DNA of 64,000 nucleotides from Caulobacter sp. 602-2 (GCF_011043625.1 NZ_JAAKGT010000012.1:62001-126000); one strand, 5' to 3'; shown: positions 44,614 through 53,880, counted from the stretch's first letter. Notes: a model not told the origin generated them from the sequence alone. Program-made: numbers and translations.

Positions 44614-45507
44614 CTAGTCCTCCACCACCGGCGGCGGGATCAGGGCCAGGAAGTTGCGTACCAGGGGCGAGGCGTCGCCGGCCCGGGTGGCGATGGCCAG
44701 CGGCACCTGGGGCGCCGCGCCGTCGAGCGGGCGGTAGACGACGCCGCGCACGGCCAGCTGGGCGATCGAGCCTGGGGCCATGGCCACGCCCAGGCCGGCG
44801 GCGACCATGTTGATCATCGCCACGATGTGCGGCGTCTCCTGGCCGATGGTCGGCTCGAACCCTTCCTGGGCGCAGGTCTCGCGGATCAGGCCCAGGAACG
44901 TGCGGCCGATCCCCTGCGAGAAGATCACGAACGGCTCGCCCGCCAGCGCCGCCACCGGCACCCGGGCCTGGGCGGCCAGGGGGTGGCCGGCCGGCAGGGC
45001 CAGGATCAGCGGCTCCTCGCCCAGGGGCAGCAGGTCCAGACCCTCGGCCGCGACGTTGCCGGGGCGCACGAAGGCCGCGTCCAGTTCCGAATGCAAAAGG
45101 CGCTCGGCGAGGCGCGCCGAGTGGCTTTCCTCGACGATCAGGCTGGCGTCGGGATACTTCCAGTGGAACACGGCGAAGGCCTCGGTCACCGCCGGATGGA
45201 AATTGGCCGACGAGGTGAAGCCGACCCGCAGCGCGCCGACATGGCCGCCGCCGGCCCGGCGGGCGGCTTCCTTGGCGCGTTCGGCCTGCTCAAGGATCAG
45301 CCGGGCCTCGGCCAGGAAGGCGCGGCCGGCCTCGGTCAGTTCGGCGCCGTGCGGCCGGCGCAGGAACAGCGGATAGCCGATCTCCTTCTCCAGGTCGCGG
45401 ATCTGCTGGCTCAGCGGCGGCTGGCCGATGCCCAGACGCGCGGCCGCGCGCGTGAAGTTCAGCTCTTCCGCGAGGGCGACGAAATAGCGGACGTGGCGCA
45501 GTTCCAT
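44614..45507 (-). CDS. LysR-family transcriptional regulator
   Basis: 297 residues. The N-terminal winged helix (MELRHVRYFVALAEELNFTRAAARLGIGQPPLSQQIRDLEKEIGYPLFLRR) is standard LysR, followed by a periplasmic-binding-like effector domain starting LRVGFTSSANFHPAVTEAFAVF. The form RHVRYFVALAEELNFTRAA with GQPPLSQQI resembles aromatic-acid regulators such as CatR/BenM. No catabolic gene is adjacent, so its target is unknown. It lies convergent to the sirtuin gene with about 85 bases between. Confidence 0.9.
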   Translation of the reverse strand: MELRHVRYFVALAEELNFTRAAARLGIGQPPLSQQIRDLEKEIGYPLFLRRPHGAELTEAGRAFLAEARLILEQAERAKEAARRAGGGHVGALRVGFTSSANFHPAVTEAFAVFHWKYPDASLIVEESHSARLAERLLHSELDAAFVRPGNVAAEGLDLLPLGEEPLILALPAGHPLAAQARVPVAALAGEPFVIFSQGIGRTFLGLIRETCAQEGFEPTIGQETPHIVAMINMVAAGLGVAMAPGSIAQLAVRGVVYRPLDGAAPQVPLAIATRAGDASPLVRNFLALIPPPVVED

Positions 45508-45534
45508 GGGGTGGCGCGAAACTCGGCGGAAAGT

Positions 45535-45726
45535 TCAGGCGGGCGGAAGCTTGCCCCGGACGGTCGGGCGGGCGCCTTTCCAGAGGAACACGGCCAGAGC
45601 CGCCAGAGCCGCTGGGATCAGGGCCAACAGCCATACGATCACCACGACCGTCAGTTGCAACACCGATAACGCGACCACGAGGGTCTTGTTCTCCGGCTTG
45701 CTTGCCTTGGGGCCTGTGATGGACAC
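45535..45726 (-). CDS. small two-helix membrane protein, unknown
   Basis: 63 residues from GTG 45726 (73 if ATG 45756 is used). Nearly half is hydrophobic (KTLVVALSVLQLTVVVIVWLLALIPAALAALAVFLW), enough for one long or two short helices, with a basic C-tail (KGARPTVRGK). No family is recognised. It lies upstream of and on the same strand as the LysR gene, 27 bases apart, so it might be cotranscribed. Confidence 0.5.
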   Translation of the reverse strand: MSITGPKASKPENKTLVVALSVLQLTVVVIVWLLALIPAALAALAVFLWKGARPTVRGKLPPA

Positions 45727-45919
45727 TGACGCAATCTCTCGCAACGCGGCTGGCAAGACTGCGCACGGCGAGCGAGCGCGTTCTGGCCAGTCGTCAGCGG
45801 TGTTGCATCGACCTCCGACGAATCTGCGATAAGTATTGCGCAGAATCCGTAATATTCAATCGCAAACTCCCGCGACGGGGGATATTGTGTATTTGCGCAC
45901 CGTTCGTTGCGCGAATTTT

Positions 45920-45968
45920 GAGGCAAAATATGGACGGCGCTCCAGGTATATCTGGAAAGTATTGCCTC
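45920..45968. terminator. nested hairpins in an AT-rich gap
   Basis: GAGGCAA (45920..45926) pairs with TTGCCTC (45962..45968) around an inner CCAG-GTATAT-CTGG hairpin. It lies 22 bases past the stop of the SWIM-finger gene (minus strand) inside a 230-base AT-rich stretch (45757..45989) that otherwise holds no gene. Terminator is the simplest reading. Confidence 0.45.
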
Positions 45969-45989
45969 ATATCTTTTGAGTATCGCTGA

Positions 45990-46400
45990 TCAGCCTTCCA
46001 GCGTCGCCAGCACCTTCGGGTCGCGGCGGGCCAGATCCACCAGCCGCTCGACCAGGGCCTCGCGGCTGTCCAGGGCCAGGCCGTCGCGCAGGCGCGCCAT
46101 GCGATCGCGCACCGCCTGCAGGCCCGGTTCGTCCAGGGCGTTGGTCGCGACGACCACGGCGGCCTGGTGCTTGCAGGCGCCGAACTTGGCGAACCCCGGA
46201 CAATCGCAGCGGCCCTCGCCGGCCGGCGCGCGAAGCTCGACCACATAGAGGTCGCCGGCGCTGCCGGTGACGTGGGCGGTCACCGCGTCGTCCTCGATCG
46301 ACACCAGGTCGACGTCGCCCTTGTCGGCGATCGCCGCGCCGCTTTCGAACCAGCGCTCGTCCATCCGCTCGCGCCAGGTTTCAGCGTCAAACAGGCTCAT
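45990..46400 (-). CDS. SWIM zinc-finger protein
   Basis: 136 residues. The SWIM motif is C65-D-C67...C76-K-H78 (GRCDCPGFAKFGACKHQAAV), preceded by AETWRERMDERWFESG and a beta-rich segment. SWIM fingers mediate protein or nucleic-acid contacts. Its partner is probably encoded upstream, because the ATG overlaps the stop of the metallopeptidase gene as ATGA, giving tight coupling. The rest is helical (LDEPGLQAVRDRMARLRDGL). Confidence 0.85.
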   Translation of the reverse strand: MSLFDAETWRERMDERWFESGAAIADKGDVDLVSIEDDAVTAHVTGSAGDLYVVELRAPAGEGRCDCPGFAKFGACKHQAAVVVATNALDEPGLQAVRDRMARLRDGLALDSREALVERLVDLARRDPKVLATLEG

Positions 46401-46798
46401 GCCTCGTCCTCGATGCGATGGATGTCGTCGTCCGACAGCCCGAAATGATGGCCGATCTCGTGGACCAGCACGTGCTCGATCAGCGCGCCGAGGGTCACAT
46501 CGCCGCGTTCGCACCATTCGTCCAGGATCGGGCGGCGATAGAGGAAGACCATCGAGGGCTGGGCGCCCACGTCCAGCACCGAGCGGCGCGACAGGTCCAC
46601 GCCCTGGTAGAGGCCGGTCAGTTCGAACGGGTCCTCGATACCCAGGCTGTCAAGCACCTCGTCGGTCGCGAAGTCGTCGATGCGGAAGACGACGTCGCCG
46701 GTCAGGCGGCGGAACTCGTCGGGCAGGGCGTCGAAGGCGGCCTTGGCCAGGGCGGCGAAGTCGTCCAGCGAGGGGGCGAGGCGGTCGGTCCAGGTCAT
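46397..46798 (-). CDS. small zincin-like metallopeptidase (PF06262 type)
   Basis: 133 residues from ATG 46798. The metal-binding motif is H113-E114-I-G-H117-H (VHEIGHHFGLSDDDIHRIE), with a downstream acidic residue as a likely third ligand. The preceding FELTGLYQGVDLSRRS and PSMVFLYRRPILDEW are landmarks of this minimal zincin family. The protein is cytosolic with no signal peptide. Substrates of the family are not well known. It is translationally coupled with the SWIM-finger gene, an uncommon pairing. Confidence 0.9.
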   Translation of the reverse strand: MTWTDRLAPSLDDFAALAKAAFDALPDEFRRLTGDVVFRIDDFATDEVLDSLGIEDPFELTGLYQGVDLSRRSVLDVGAQPSMVFLYRRPILDEWCERGDVTLGALIEHVLVHEIGHHFGLSDDDIHRIEDEA

Positions 46799-46919
46799 GA
46801 ACCTGAAATAGCGTGATTGCTCGCTGGGGGAAGGGGCCAGATCGCGCTCGCGCCGCGCGCGGTCTAAGCTGCCAAATCTGATTCGACCCTTACGCCTTCT
46901 GGGGCTAGCGACACGCCGG

Positions 46920-49229
46920 ATGACATCGCTCGATCTGATCCTGGCCGCGGCGGCCGGCGCGGTCTGCCTGGCGATCTGCGCCACGCTGTGGGCCCTGGCC
47001 CAACGACGCGCCTTCGACGCGCGCATCGCCGGCATGCGGCTGCGCCTCGACGCGCTGGAGAGCGGTTCGGTGGCGGCCCAGGCCTCGGCCGAAGCCTTCG
47101 ACAACGCCCTGGTGGCGGTCGAGGACGGCGCGGCCCGCCTGGTGTCGGGCGACGACAGCCTGCACGCCTGCGCCCAGGTGCTGAACGTCGAGGCCACGCC
47201 TGACGCCCTGGTCGAGGCGCTGATCGCCGGCGATCCCGACCACGCCGCCCGCCTGAAGGCCCTGTTCGAGCGCGGCGAGGCCTGCGCCTTCGAGGCCCGC
47301 GGGCCTGGCGGCCGGGTGATCGTCGAGGGCCGCGCGGCCGGCGCCCTGGCCTGGCTGCGCCTGGCGGCCCAGACCGGCGACCTTGGCCTGCCCAGCGCCG
47401 CCCGCTTCGCCGCCTTCGTCGACGGCCTGTCCGAACCGGCCTGGATCGCCGCCGCCGACGGCGCGCCGACCTGGGCCAACGCCGCCTATCTGCGCGCCGT
47501 GGGCGTCGACAACGCCGCCCAGGCCGCGCGCGCGGGCAAGACCTTCGATCGCGCGGTCGACGCCCTGGCCGTCGAGGCCGCCGCCAAGGTCGAGCGTCGC
47601 GAGAGCGTGCGCTGGACGCCGATCGACGGTCGCCGCCGGGCTTTCCGCTTCACCGTCAAGCCGCTGGACGGCGGCGGGGCCGGGGTGTTCAGCGCCGACG
47701 TCACCGAGGTCGAGGACGTCCGTGAGACCCTGAAGAACCACGTCGCCGCCCACGACGAGACCCTCAACCACATCGCCGACGGCGTGGCGATCTTCAGCGC
47801 CAGCCGCCGCCTGTCGTTCCACAACACCGCCTTCGCCGAGCTCTGGGGCCTGGAGCCGGCGTGGCTGGCCGAGCGTCCGACCCACGGCGAGGTGCTGGAC
47901 CGCCTGCGCCAGCGCCGCCGCCTGCCCGAGACGGTGGACTATGCGAAGTGGAAAGCCGCCGAGCTGGCCCGCTACGAGGACCTGGGGCCCCAGGCCGACG
48001 AGCTGTGGGACCTGCCCGACGGCCGGACCCTCAAGGTCGTGCGTCAGCCTCACCCGCTGGGCGGCATGCTGCTGCTCTATTCCGACATCACCGGCGAGCT
48101 GCGCCTGAAGGCCCAGTACAACGCCCTGATCCAGGTGCAGCAGGCGACGCTCGACAAGCTGAACGACGCCGTGGCCGTGTTCGGCTCGGACGGCCGCCTG
48201 CGGCTGCACAACGAGGCCTTCGAGACCTTCTGGAACGTCACGCCCCAGGCCCTGCAGGCCGCCGGCGACTTCGAGGGCGTGGTCGAGCTTTGCGTGCGCC
48301 GCCTGCACGACCTGTCGTTCTGGCGCGAGCTCAAGGGCCGGGTGGCCGATCCCGATCCGCAGATGCGCGCGCCGACCTCGGGCGAGGTGCGCACCTCCGA
48401 CGGCCGCATCGTGGTCTATCAGAGCCGGCCGCTGCCCGACGGCGCGACCCTGATCGCCTTCGCCGACGTCACCGACACCCGTCACCTGGAAAGCGCCCTT
48501 GCAGATCGCTCCGCGGCTTTGGCCGAGGCCGAGCGGCTCAAGCGCGACTTCGTCGGCAATGTCTCCTACGAGCTGCGCACGCCGCTGACGACGATCATCG
48601 GCTATTCCGAACTGCTCGAGCGGGCCGAGGGGCTGCATGAGCGCGGCAAGGGCCACGTGGCCGCCGTGCGCGCCGCCGCCACCCAGCTGGCCCGCTCGAT
48701 CGACGACGTGCTCGACATGGCCCAGATCGACGCCGGCGAGATGGCGCTGGAGATCGAGGACATCCGCGTCGTCGACCTGCTGCAGGGCGCCTATCAGCGC
48801 GGCGGCAAGGACGCCGAGATCGGCGGCGTGACGCTGGAAGTGATCTGCGACGAGGACGTCGGCCTGATCCGCGGCGACGCCAAGCGCCTGAACCAGACCG
48901 TCGACCACCTGGTCGAGAACGCCCTGCGCCAGACCCCGCCGGGCGGCAAGGTGACGATCTCGGCCCAGCGCGCGCTCGGCGAGGTCAAGCTGCACGTCAA
49001 GGACACCGGCCGCGGCGTGCCCTTCCACGTCCAGGCCCACATCTTTGACCGCTTCGTCGGCCGTGATCGCGGCGGCCCGGGCCTGGGCCTGGCGCTCGTC
49101 AAGGCGCTGGTCGAGCTGCACGGCGGCTGGGTGGCCCTGGAGAGCGAGCCGGGCGCCGGCTCGACTTTCACCTGCCACCTGCCAGAGACCCAGCACCCGG
49201 GCGCGGCCCAGCCGGAGTTCGGGTTCTAG
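46920..49229 (+). CDS. divL: DivL, cell-cycle histidine-kinase-like protein with Tyr550
   Basis: 769 residues, the length of Caulobacter DivL. An N-terminal helix (LILAAAAGAVCLAICATLWAL) anchors it in the membrane. PAS-like domains follow (about 165 to 520). The dimerisation region is FVGNVSYELRTPLTTIIGYSELL, in which Tyr550 stands where the phospho-His would be. The HATPase has NALRQTPPGGKVTI, DTGRGVP and GPGLGLALVKAL. In Caulobacter, DivL acts with DivK and CckA to control CtrA. No kinase transfer is needed, which fits the Tyr. This is the strongest species clue in the window. Confidence 0.96.
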   Translation: MTSLDLILAAAAGAVCLAICATLWALAQRRAFDARIAGMRLRLDALESGSVAAQASAEAFDNALVAVEDGAARLVSGDDSLHACAQVLNVEATPDALVEALIAGDPDHAARLKALFERGEACAFEARGPGGRVIVEGRAAGALAWLRLAAQTGDLGLPSAARFAAFVDGLSEPAWIAAADGAPTWANAAYLRAVGVDNAAQAARAGKTFDRAVDALAVEAAAKVERRESVRWTPIDGRRRAFRFTVKPLDGGGAGVFSADVTEVEDVRETLKNHVAAHDETLNHIADGVAIFSASRRLSFHNTAFAELWGLEPAWLAERPTHGEVLDRLRQRRRLPETVDYAKWKAAELARYEDLGPQADELWDLPDGRTLKVVRQPHPLGGMLLLYSDITGELRLKAQYNALIQVQQATLDKLNDAVAVFGSDGRLRLHNEAFETFWNVTPQALQAAGDFEGVVELCVRRLHDLSFWRELKGRVADPDPQMRAPTSGEVRTSDGRIVVYQSRPLPDGATLIAFADVTDTRHLESALADRSAALAEAERLKRDFVGNVSYELRTPLTTIIGYSELLERAEGLHERGKGHVAAVRAAATQLARSIDDVLDMAQIDAGEMALEIEDIRVVDLLQGAYQRGGKDAEIGGVTLEVICDEDVGLIRGDAKRLNQTVDHLVENALRQTPPGGKVTISAQRALGEVKLHVKDTGRGVPFHVQAHIFDRFVGRDRGGPGLGLALVKALVELHGGWVALESEPGAGSTFTCHLPETQHPGAAQPEFGF

Positions 49230-49249
49230 GCGATCCCTCCCACCCCCAT

Positions 49250-49403
49250 CGTCATCCCGGGCGGAGGGCCGCGCAGCGGCCCGCAGACCCGGGACCCAGG
49301 CGACTGGGCGCCGTGGTTGGGTTCACCGCCAGCAGGGCGTGGCCGAGGTCGCGTCGCCGGCCCCTGGGTCCCGGCTCTCCGCTGCGCTGCGGCCGGGACG
49401 ACG
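49250..49403. repeat. dispersed intergenic repeat (type B), copy 2
   Basis: CGTCATCCCGGGCG...CCGCGCAGCGG...GACCCGGGACCCAGG opens the unit and CCTGGGTCCCGG...GGCCGGGACGACG closes it. It is the same unit as 22539..22687, again directly after a stop codon (divL). The long arms make a cruciform or an RNA hairpin likely. Confidence 0.78.
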
Positions 49404-49421
49404 ACGCAAGTGTGAAAACAA

Positions 49422-49454
49422 AAAGGGCCTCCCGAGATGCTCGGGAGGCCCTTT
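49422..49454. terminator. bidirectional terminator between divL and the TonB receptor
   Basis: AAAGGGCCTCCCGA (49422..49435) and TCGGGAGGCCCTTT (49441..49454) form a perfect 14-bp stem with a 5-base loop and A/T tails on both sides, so it works for both strands. Confidence 0.92.
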
Positions 49455-49464
49455 CCTTGTCTAG

Positions 49465-49490
49465 AGGGCTCCTGGTCGCCCAGGAGCCCT
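49465..49490 (-). terminator. second hairpin terminator of the TonB receptor gene
   Basis: AGGGCTCCTGG (49465..49475) and CCAGGAGCCCT (49480..49490) form an 11-bp stem with a TCGC loop, 7 bases after the receptor stop on the minus strand. Confidence 0.8.
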
Positions 49491-49497
49491 TTGGCCA

Positions 49498-52400
49498 TCA
49501 GTACTTGTAGGTGAAGCCCATGAAGAACCGGCGGCCGAAGTAGCCCAGTTCGGTCAGGCGGATGTCGCCGGCCGTGGAGCGTTCCTCCTCCTTGGTCAGG
49601 TTCTTGCCTTCCACGAAGAGCGACAGGCCCTTGGGGCCTGGCTTCCAGGTGATCTTGCCGTCCAGATAGCCGGTCGGATCGCGGAACACCGGCTGGCCCG
49701 AGGTGTCGGCGGCCGAGACCAGGTACTTGGAGCGGTAGTTGTAGGCCAGGCGGGCGTTGATCGGGCCCTTGTCGTACCAGACCGTGAAGTTGGCGCTGCT
49801 CTTGGACAGGCCCGGGAAGGGCAGCGGCGAGCCGTCGAGGGTGGAATAGAGCTCGACGTCCTTGGCTTCCTGGTAGGTGTAGTTGGCGTCGACGCCCAGG
49901 CCCGACAGCGCCCCCGGCAGCCAGGTGAAGGCCGTCTTGCCGGTCAGCTCCAGGCCCGAGATCTTGGCCCCGTCGCCATTGATGTAGGTGTTGTAGTTGT
50001 AGAGCACCCCGTCGCCATAGACGTCGACCTTGCCGATCAGCGTGCGCGACGAGACGTAGAACGACTCGATGTCCTTGTAGAACAGGCCCAGCGAGATCTG
50101 GGTGTCGCTGTTAGGATAGTACTCGAACGACAGGTCGTACTGGTTGGCGCGATAGGGCTTCAGCTCCGGATTGCCGGCCGAGCAGCTGGGTTCGTCGAAC
50201 TCGCCGTTGGCGTCGGGCGAGTTGTCGGTGGTGCAGCTGACCGTCGGCATCAGGTAGTCCATGCGCGGACGGGCCATCAGCTGGGCGAAGCCGGCGCGGG
50301 CCGCCAGCTTGTTGGGCGCCAGCCACAGGCCCACGTTGAAGCTGGGCAGCCACACCGTGTAGTCCTTGGTCATGGTGGCGATGCTGTTGCTCAGCACGTA
50401 GGTGGTCGAGGTGCCGCCGTTGGTCGCCGCATAGGTCTCGCTGCGGGTCTGGGCCCCGGTGCCTTGCGTCTTGGTGTGGACGCGCCGCCAGCCGAAGTTG
50501 CCGTTCACGTCGTAGCCCAGGAGCGGGAAGGCGTAGTTGAACTTGATGTACTGGGCGTCGGTCTGTTCCTGGATCTTGTAGGGGATCTGCTCGTAGGTCT
50601 CGCCGTCGTTGCCCGTCGTGGTCTCCAGGTTGTTCAGGTTGAAGTGCGACGTGTCGAGGTACTGGGCGACCTTGTTGAAGTCCGGATACAGCCAGGTCGA
50701 GGGCAGGCCGCCGCCACCGAAATAGAAGGCGCTGGGCAGCTGGGTCATGGCCTGGGCGAAGACGGCGTTCGAGAACGCCCGCGACCAGGTCTCGCTCGTC
50801 GACCAGTAGCCGGTGGTGTAGGCGGCCGAGGCGTTGGCCGGGTTGGTCTGGTCGGCCGTCTGGCTGGCCAGGATCGTCGCCGTCGAGTTCACCGCGTTGC
50901 TGTAGATCACCGTGTCGTCGGTGGTCGAATAGGCGTTGGCGCCGCCGTCGATGATGTAGCCGCCATAGCCGTAGCCCGAGGTCGAGAAGTCGGTGGCGCG
51001 GCCGCCGAACTCGATCTTCTTCAGGAACGGCAGGTCGACCTCGTAGTCGAAGTCGATCTTGTACTGCTTCTCCTCCGACTGGGAGTTCGACGGGCGGTAC
51101 TGGATCTGCCACTGGCGGATCGCCGAGGCGTCCGAGGGGCTGTAGCCGTCGGCGAAGGTGAAGGACGGATTGCCGGTCGACGGGTCAAGCGTGACCGTCA
51201 TGCCGGGGGTGTCGAAGCTGACGCTGACATTGTTGGTCTGCGAGACGGTCGAGGTCTCGGCGCTGGAGGCCTGGAACTCGATCTGCAGGCGGTCACCCCG
51301 GTAGTTGGCGCCGATGTTGTAGTAGTCGCTGGTCGACTCGTAGGCGAAGTCGCGGGCGCTGATGCCAAAGCCGTTGTAGCCGCCGGCCCCCGAGGTGGTG
51401 AGGCAGTTGCCCAGGGTGTACTGGATGACGTTGTGGTTGGCGTCGGTGACCACCGAGCCGGCGGTGGTGTCGGTGCTCGAGCACGACGTGCCGTTGGCGG
51501 CGGTGTTGCGCAGCCTCGTCGCCGAGGTGAAGTCGGTGCCGTAGTTGATGTCGTTCAGCCGCTGGCTGCGCTCATTGCGGTTGTAGCTGACCCAGGCGTC
51601 GATCTTGTCGGTGAACTTGTACTGGGCCGTGAACTCGGCCGAGATCCGCTCGTCGGTGCGGGTCCAGACGCCGTAGCGGGCCACGCGCGGGGCGTAGTCG
51701 TACCACTGGCTCTGGCAGGCCGTGCGCAGGTTGCTGGTCGAGATCTGGGTGGCGTCGGGCGTCACCAGAGACGAGCAGCCGGCATAGGTGTCGACGCCGC
51801 TGGCCAGATCGACGATGTCCTGGCTGTAGGCGGTGGAGTAGTAGTCGACGGTCTTGTCGGCCGAGTTGTCGAAGTCGGCGAACCGGCCCCACGACGAGTT
51901 GCGGACGTAGTCGCCGCGGGTGTTGACCTTGTCGTAGGTGACGTTGGCCATCAGCCCCAGGCGCCCGTCGAACAGCTGGGTGGCGGCGAAGACGTTGCCG
52001 CGCGGCTTCCAGCCGTCGACCGTGTCGAGGTTCTGCATCGAGCCGGTGAACGACAGGGTCGGCTTCTTGAAGTCGAGCGGCTTGCGGGTGGTGACGCTGA
52101 CCGTGCCGCCGACGCCGCCTTCGGTCATGTCGGCGGTGAAGCCCTTGAACACGTCGATCGACTTGACCAGCTCGGAGGCCAGTTCGCGGAAGTCGTTGGA
52201 GCGGCCGCCGCCGCCATAGACCTGCAGGTTGCCGGCCGTCGACAGGGTGCTCATGCCGTTGATCTCGACCCGGTTGAGGTCGGGCTCGACGCCGCGGATC
52301 GACACCGCGTTGCCCTCGCCGAAGTCGCGGGCCAGCTGCACGCCGGTGACGCGGCCGAGCGCCTCGCCGACGTTCTTGTCAGGGAACTGGCTGATGTCCT

Positions 52401-52614
52401 CGGCGACGATGGAGTCGGAGATCGTGCCGGCCCGCTTCTTGCGGCCCATGGCCGACTGCAGGCTGGCGCGAGTGCCGACGACGACGATCTCCTCGACCTT
52501 GTTCTCGACCGTGGCGCCGGGAGAGGGGGCGGTGGTCTGGGCCAGGGCGGCGGGGGCGCCGATCCCCAGGATGGCGACGGCGAGGCCCGTGGTCGCCAGC
52601 AGTTGGTGTTTCAT
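49498..52614 (-). CDS. large TonB-dependent outer-membrane receptor
   Basis: 1038 residues from ATG 52614 with an excellent GGAGGAAACCC ribosome-binding site. Signal peptide MKHQLLATTGLAVAILGIGAPAALAQ. The N-terminal segment has a TonB-box-like VEEIVVVGTRASLQ. The plug contains ISDSIVAEDISQFPDKNVGEALGRVTGVQL, VSIRGVEPDLNRVEING and GFTADMTEGGVGGTVSVTT. The barrel ends FFMGFTYKY. Such long Caulobacter receptors usually import sugars or polysaccharide fragments. Here no sugar enzymes flank it. It is followed by two terminators, so it is monocistronic. Confidence 0.95.
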   Translation of the reverse strand: MKHQLLATTGLAVAILGIGAPAALAQTTAPSPGATVENKVEEIVVVGTRASLQSAMGRKKRAGTISDSIVAEDISQFPDKNVGEALGRVTGVQLARDFGEGNAVSIRGVEPDLNRVEINGMSTLSTAGNLQVYGGGGRSNDFRELASELVKSIDVFKGFTADMTEGGVGGTVSVTTRKPLDFKKPTLSFTGSMQNLDTVDGWKPRGNVFAATQLFDGRLGLMANVTYDKVNTRGDYVRNSSWGRFADFDNSADKTVDYYSTAYSQDIVDLASGVDTYAGCSSLVTPDATQISTSNLRTACQSQWYDYAPRVARYGVWTRTDERISAEFTAQYKFTDKIDAWVSYNRNERSQRLNDINYGTDFTSATRLRNTAANGTSCSSTDTTAGSVVTDANHNVIQYTLGNCLTTSGAGGYNGFGISARDFAYESTSDYYNIGANYRGDRLQIEFQASSAETSTVSQTNNVSVSFDTPGMTVTLDPSTGNPSFTFADGYSPSDASAIRQWQIQYRPSNSQSEEKQYKIDFDYEVDLPFLKKIEFGGRATDFSTSGYGYGGYIIDGGANAYSTTDDTVIYSNAVNSTATILASQTADQTNPANASAAYTTGYWSTSETWSRAFSNAVFAQAMTQLPSAFYFGGGGLPSTWLYPDFNKVAQYLDTSHFNLNNLETTTGNDGETYEQIPYKIQEQTDAQYIKFNYAFPLLGYDVNGNFGWRRVHTKTQGTGAQTRSETYAATNGGTSTTYVLSNSIATMTKDYTVWLPSFNVGLWLAPNKLAARAGFAQLMARPRMDYLMPTVSCTTDNSPDANGEFDEPSCSAGNPELKPYRANQYDLSFEYYPNSDTQISLGLFYKDIESFYVSSRTLIGKVDVYGDGVLYNYNTYINGDGAKISGLELTGKTAFTWLPGALSGLGVDANYTYQEAKDVELYSTLDGSPLPFPGLSKSSANFTVWYDKGPINARLAYNYRSKYLVSAADTSGQPVFRDPTGYLDGKITWKPGPKGLSLFVEGKNLTKEEERSTAGDIRLTELGYFGRRFFMGFTYKY

Positions 52615-53355
52615 GGGTTTCCTCCGATGAGAGACTGGCGGTGAACCGCCTTCTTTCGCCGCGAGAGCGCGCTCCGCGGCGTGTTGCTGGATGGCTGGAG
52701 GCAAGGCGCGACGAAGGGACCGGTCGCGACCGGCGGGGCGCGACGGAACGACTGTCGATGCGGGCTTGCATGGACGCCGAGGCTCGGGGCGACGCGCGGC
52801 GGGCGTCGGAGCGCTGGCCGGTCGCCGGGATCTCCGGCGTCGGGCTTCGGCGTATCGCGATCGGGCGGGGGTTTGCGCCGTCGCGAGCAATGAGCGGTCT
52901 TCACGGTCGCCGCGGATCTCTTGATCTCTGCGACGACGTCAAAAATCTTATCGAAGAGGCGTCGTTGTCAATCTCTGTTGTCTGAGTTTTGACAACATAA
53001 CCATGTATTCGGCTGTCTTTGCGTATCTGAAAACTGACGATCACTTAAATATCATAAAGTTTCAATTCTGAAACTATTGATACGCGCTATTCTCAACGTG
53101 TGAAACTACATCGCAGAAAGCGGGATTCGACTTGCCAGATCGGCGGTCTGGGCATAGGGACTGGCTCAGGCGGCAGGCTTCGACCGTAGGGCGGGCCTGT
53201 CTGGGAAGGGGAAGCGGGAGGACCAGGATCATCGGCCTCGCGGGCGCGCCAGGACGCGCGCGGCGGGCGCCGGCGGACTTCACGGATAGAACTAGGAACT
53301 GCGCATGGCGGGTTTTGTTTGTGCCCCGCCGAACACCCCGTCGGGACGGCCGGGT
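52615..53355. promoter_or_regulatory. 740-base gap with the receptor promoter region
   Basis: No gene is convincing here. Bases 52920..53110 are AT-rich. GTTGTCAA (52964..52971) and TTGACAAC (52989..52996) form an 8-bp inverted repeat with a 17-base spacer. On the minus strand TTGACA (52966..52971) is followed by TAAGAT 15 bases on, a weak promoter for the receptor gene. The leader is then about 330 bases. The other half (53110..53355) shows only GC-rich sequence. Confidence 0.45.
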
Positions 53356-53880
53356 TCAGGCCGGGCGCCAGCGCATGGCGACGGCGATCTCGGTCTCCGA
53401 CGGCGCCTCGACGAAGCCGGCCTTGCGGTAGAGCGCCTGGGCCGGAGCGTTGTCGAACCCGACATCCAGTGTGATCGACGCGGCGCCGGCCTGGGCGGCC
53501 GCGTCCTTTATCCACGTCATCAGGCCAATGCCCAGGCCAAGGCCCCGGGCCTCTGGCGCCAGCAGCAGGTCGATCAGCCGCCAGTCGTCCCGCGCGCGGT
53601 CGAGCAGCAGCTGGCCGGCCGGAACCGAGCCCGCCAGCACCAGCCAGCGATCCGCCTCGGGATAGGCGCTGGCAATGTGGATCTGCTGCAGGCGGAACTG
53701 GTCGGCCATCATCGCGGCCACCTGCGCCTGGCTCCATCCCATCGCCAGGAAGGACGCGCCCCGGAAGGCCGCGTGCCATTGCGTCAGCAACGCCGTGTCG
53801 CCGTCCTCGATCGTGCGGACGGTCACGTCGCGGGCTTGCAGCGCCGCGGGCAGGGGCGGCATGTCGAATGGTGATTTCAT
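53356..53880 (-). CDS. GNAT-family N-acetyltransferase
   Basis: 174 residues. The acetyl-CoA pyrophosphate loop is LLAPEARGLGLGIGLM, preceded by RLIDLL and followed by AGAASITLDVGFDNAPAQALYRKAGFVE, the usual GNAT ending. The N-terminal VRTIEDGDTALLTQWHAAF is normal. There is no signal peptide. The target is unknown. It is the first of three genes (GNAT, DUF6916-like, tail collar) that recur together and may modify or serve a collar-protein assembly. Confidence 0.88.
   Translation of the reverse strand: MKSPFDMPPLPAALQARDVTVRTIEDGDTALLTQWHAAFRGASFLAMGWSQAQVAAMMADQFRLQQIHIASAYPEADRWLVLAGSVPAGQLLLDRARDDWRLIDLLLAPEARGLGLGIGLMTWIKDAAAQAGAASITLDVGFDNAPAQALYRKAGFVEAPSETEIAVAMRWRPA

Noticed and set aside
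52641..52985. Plus-strand frame of 114 codons in the receptor leader
   Set aside because: Arg/Ala-rich, no recognisable domain and no ribosome-binding site; the region is better explained as leader and promoter.
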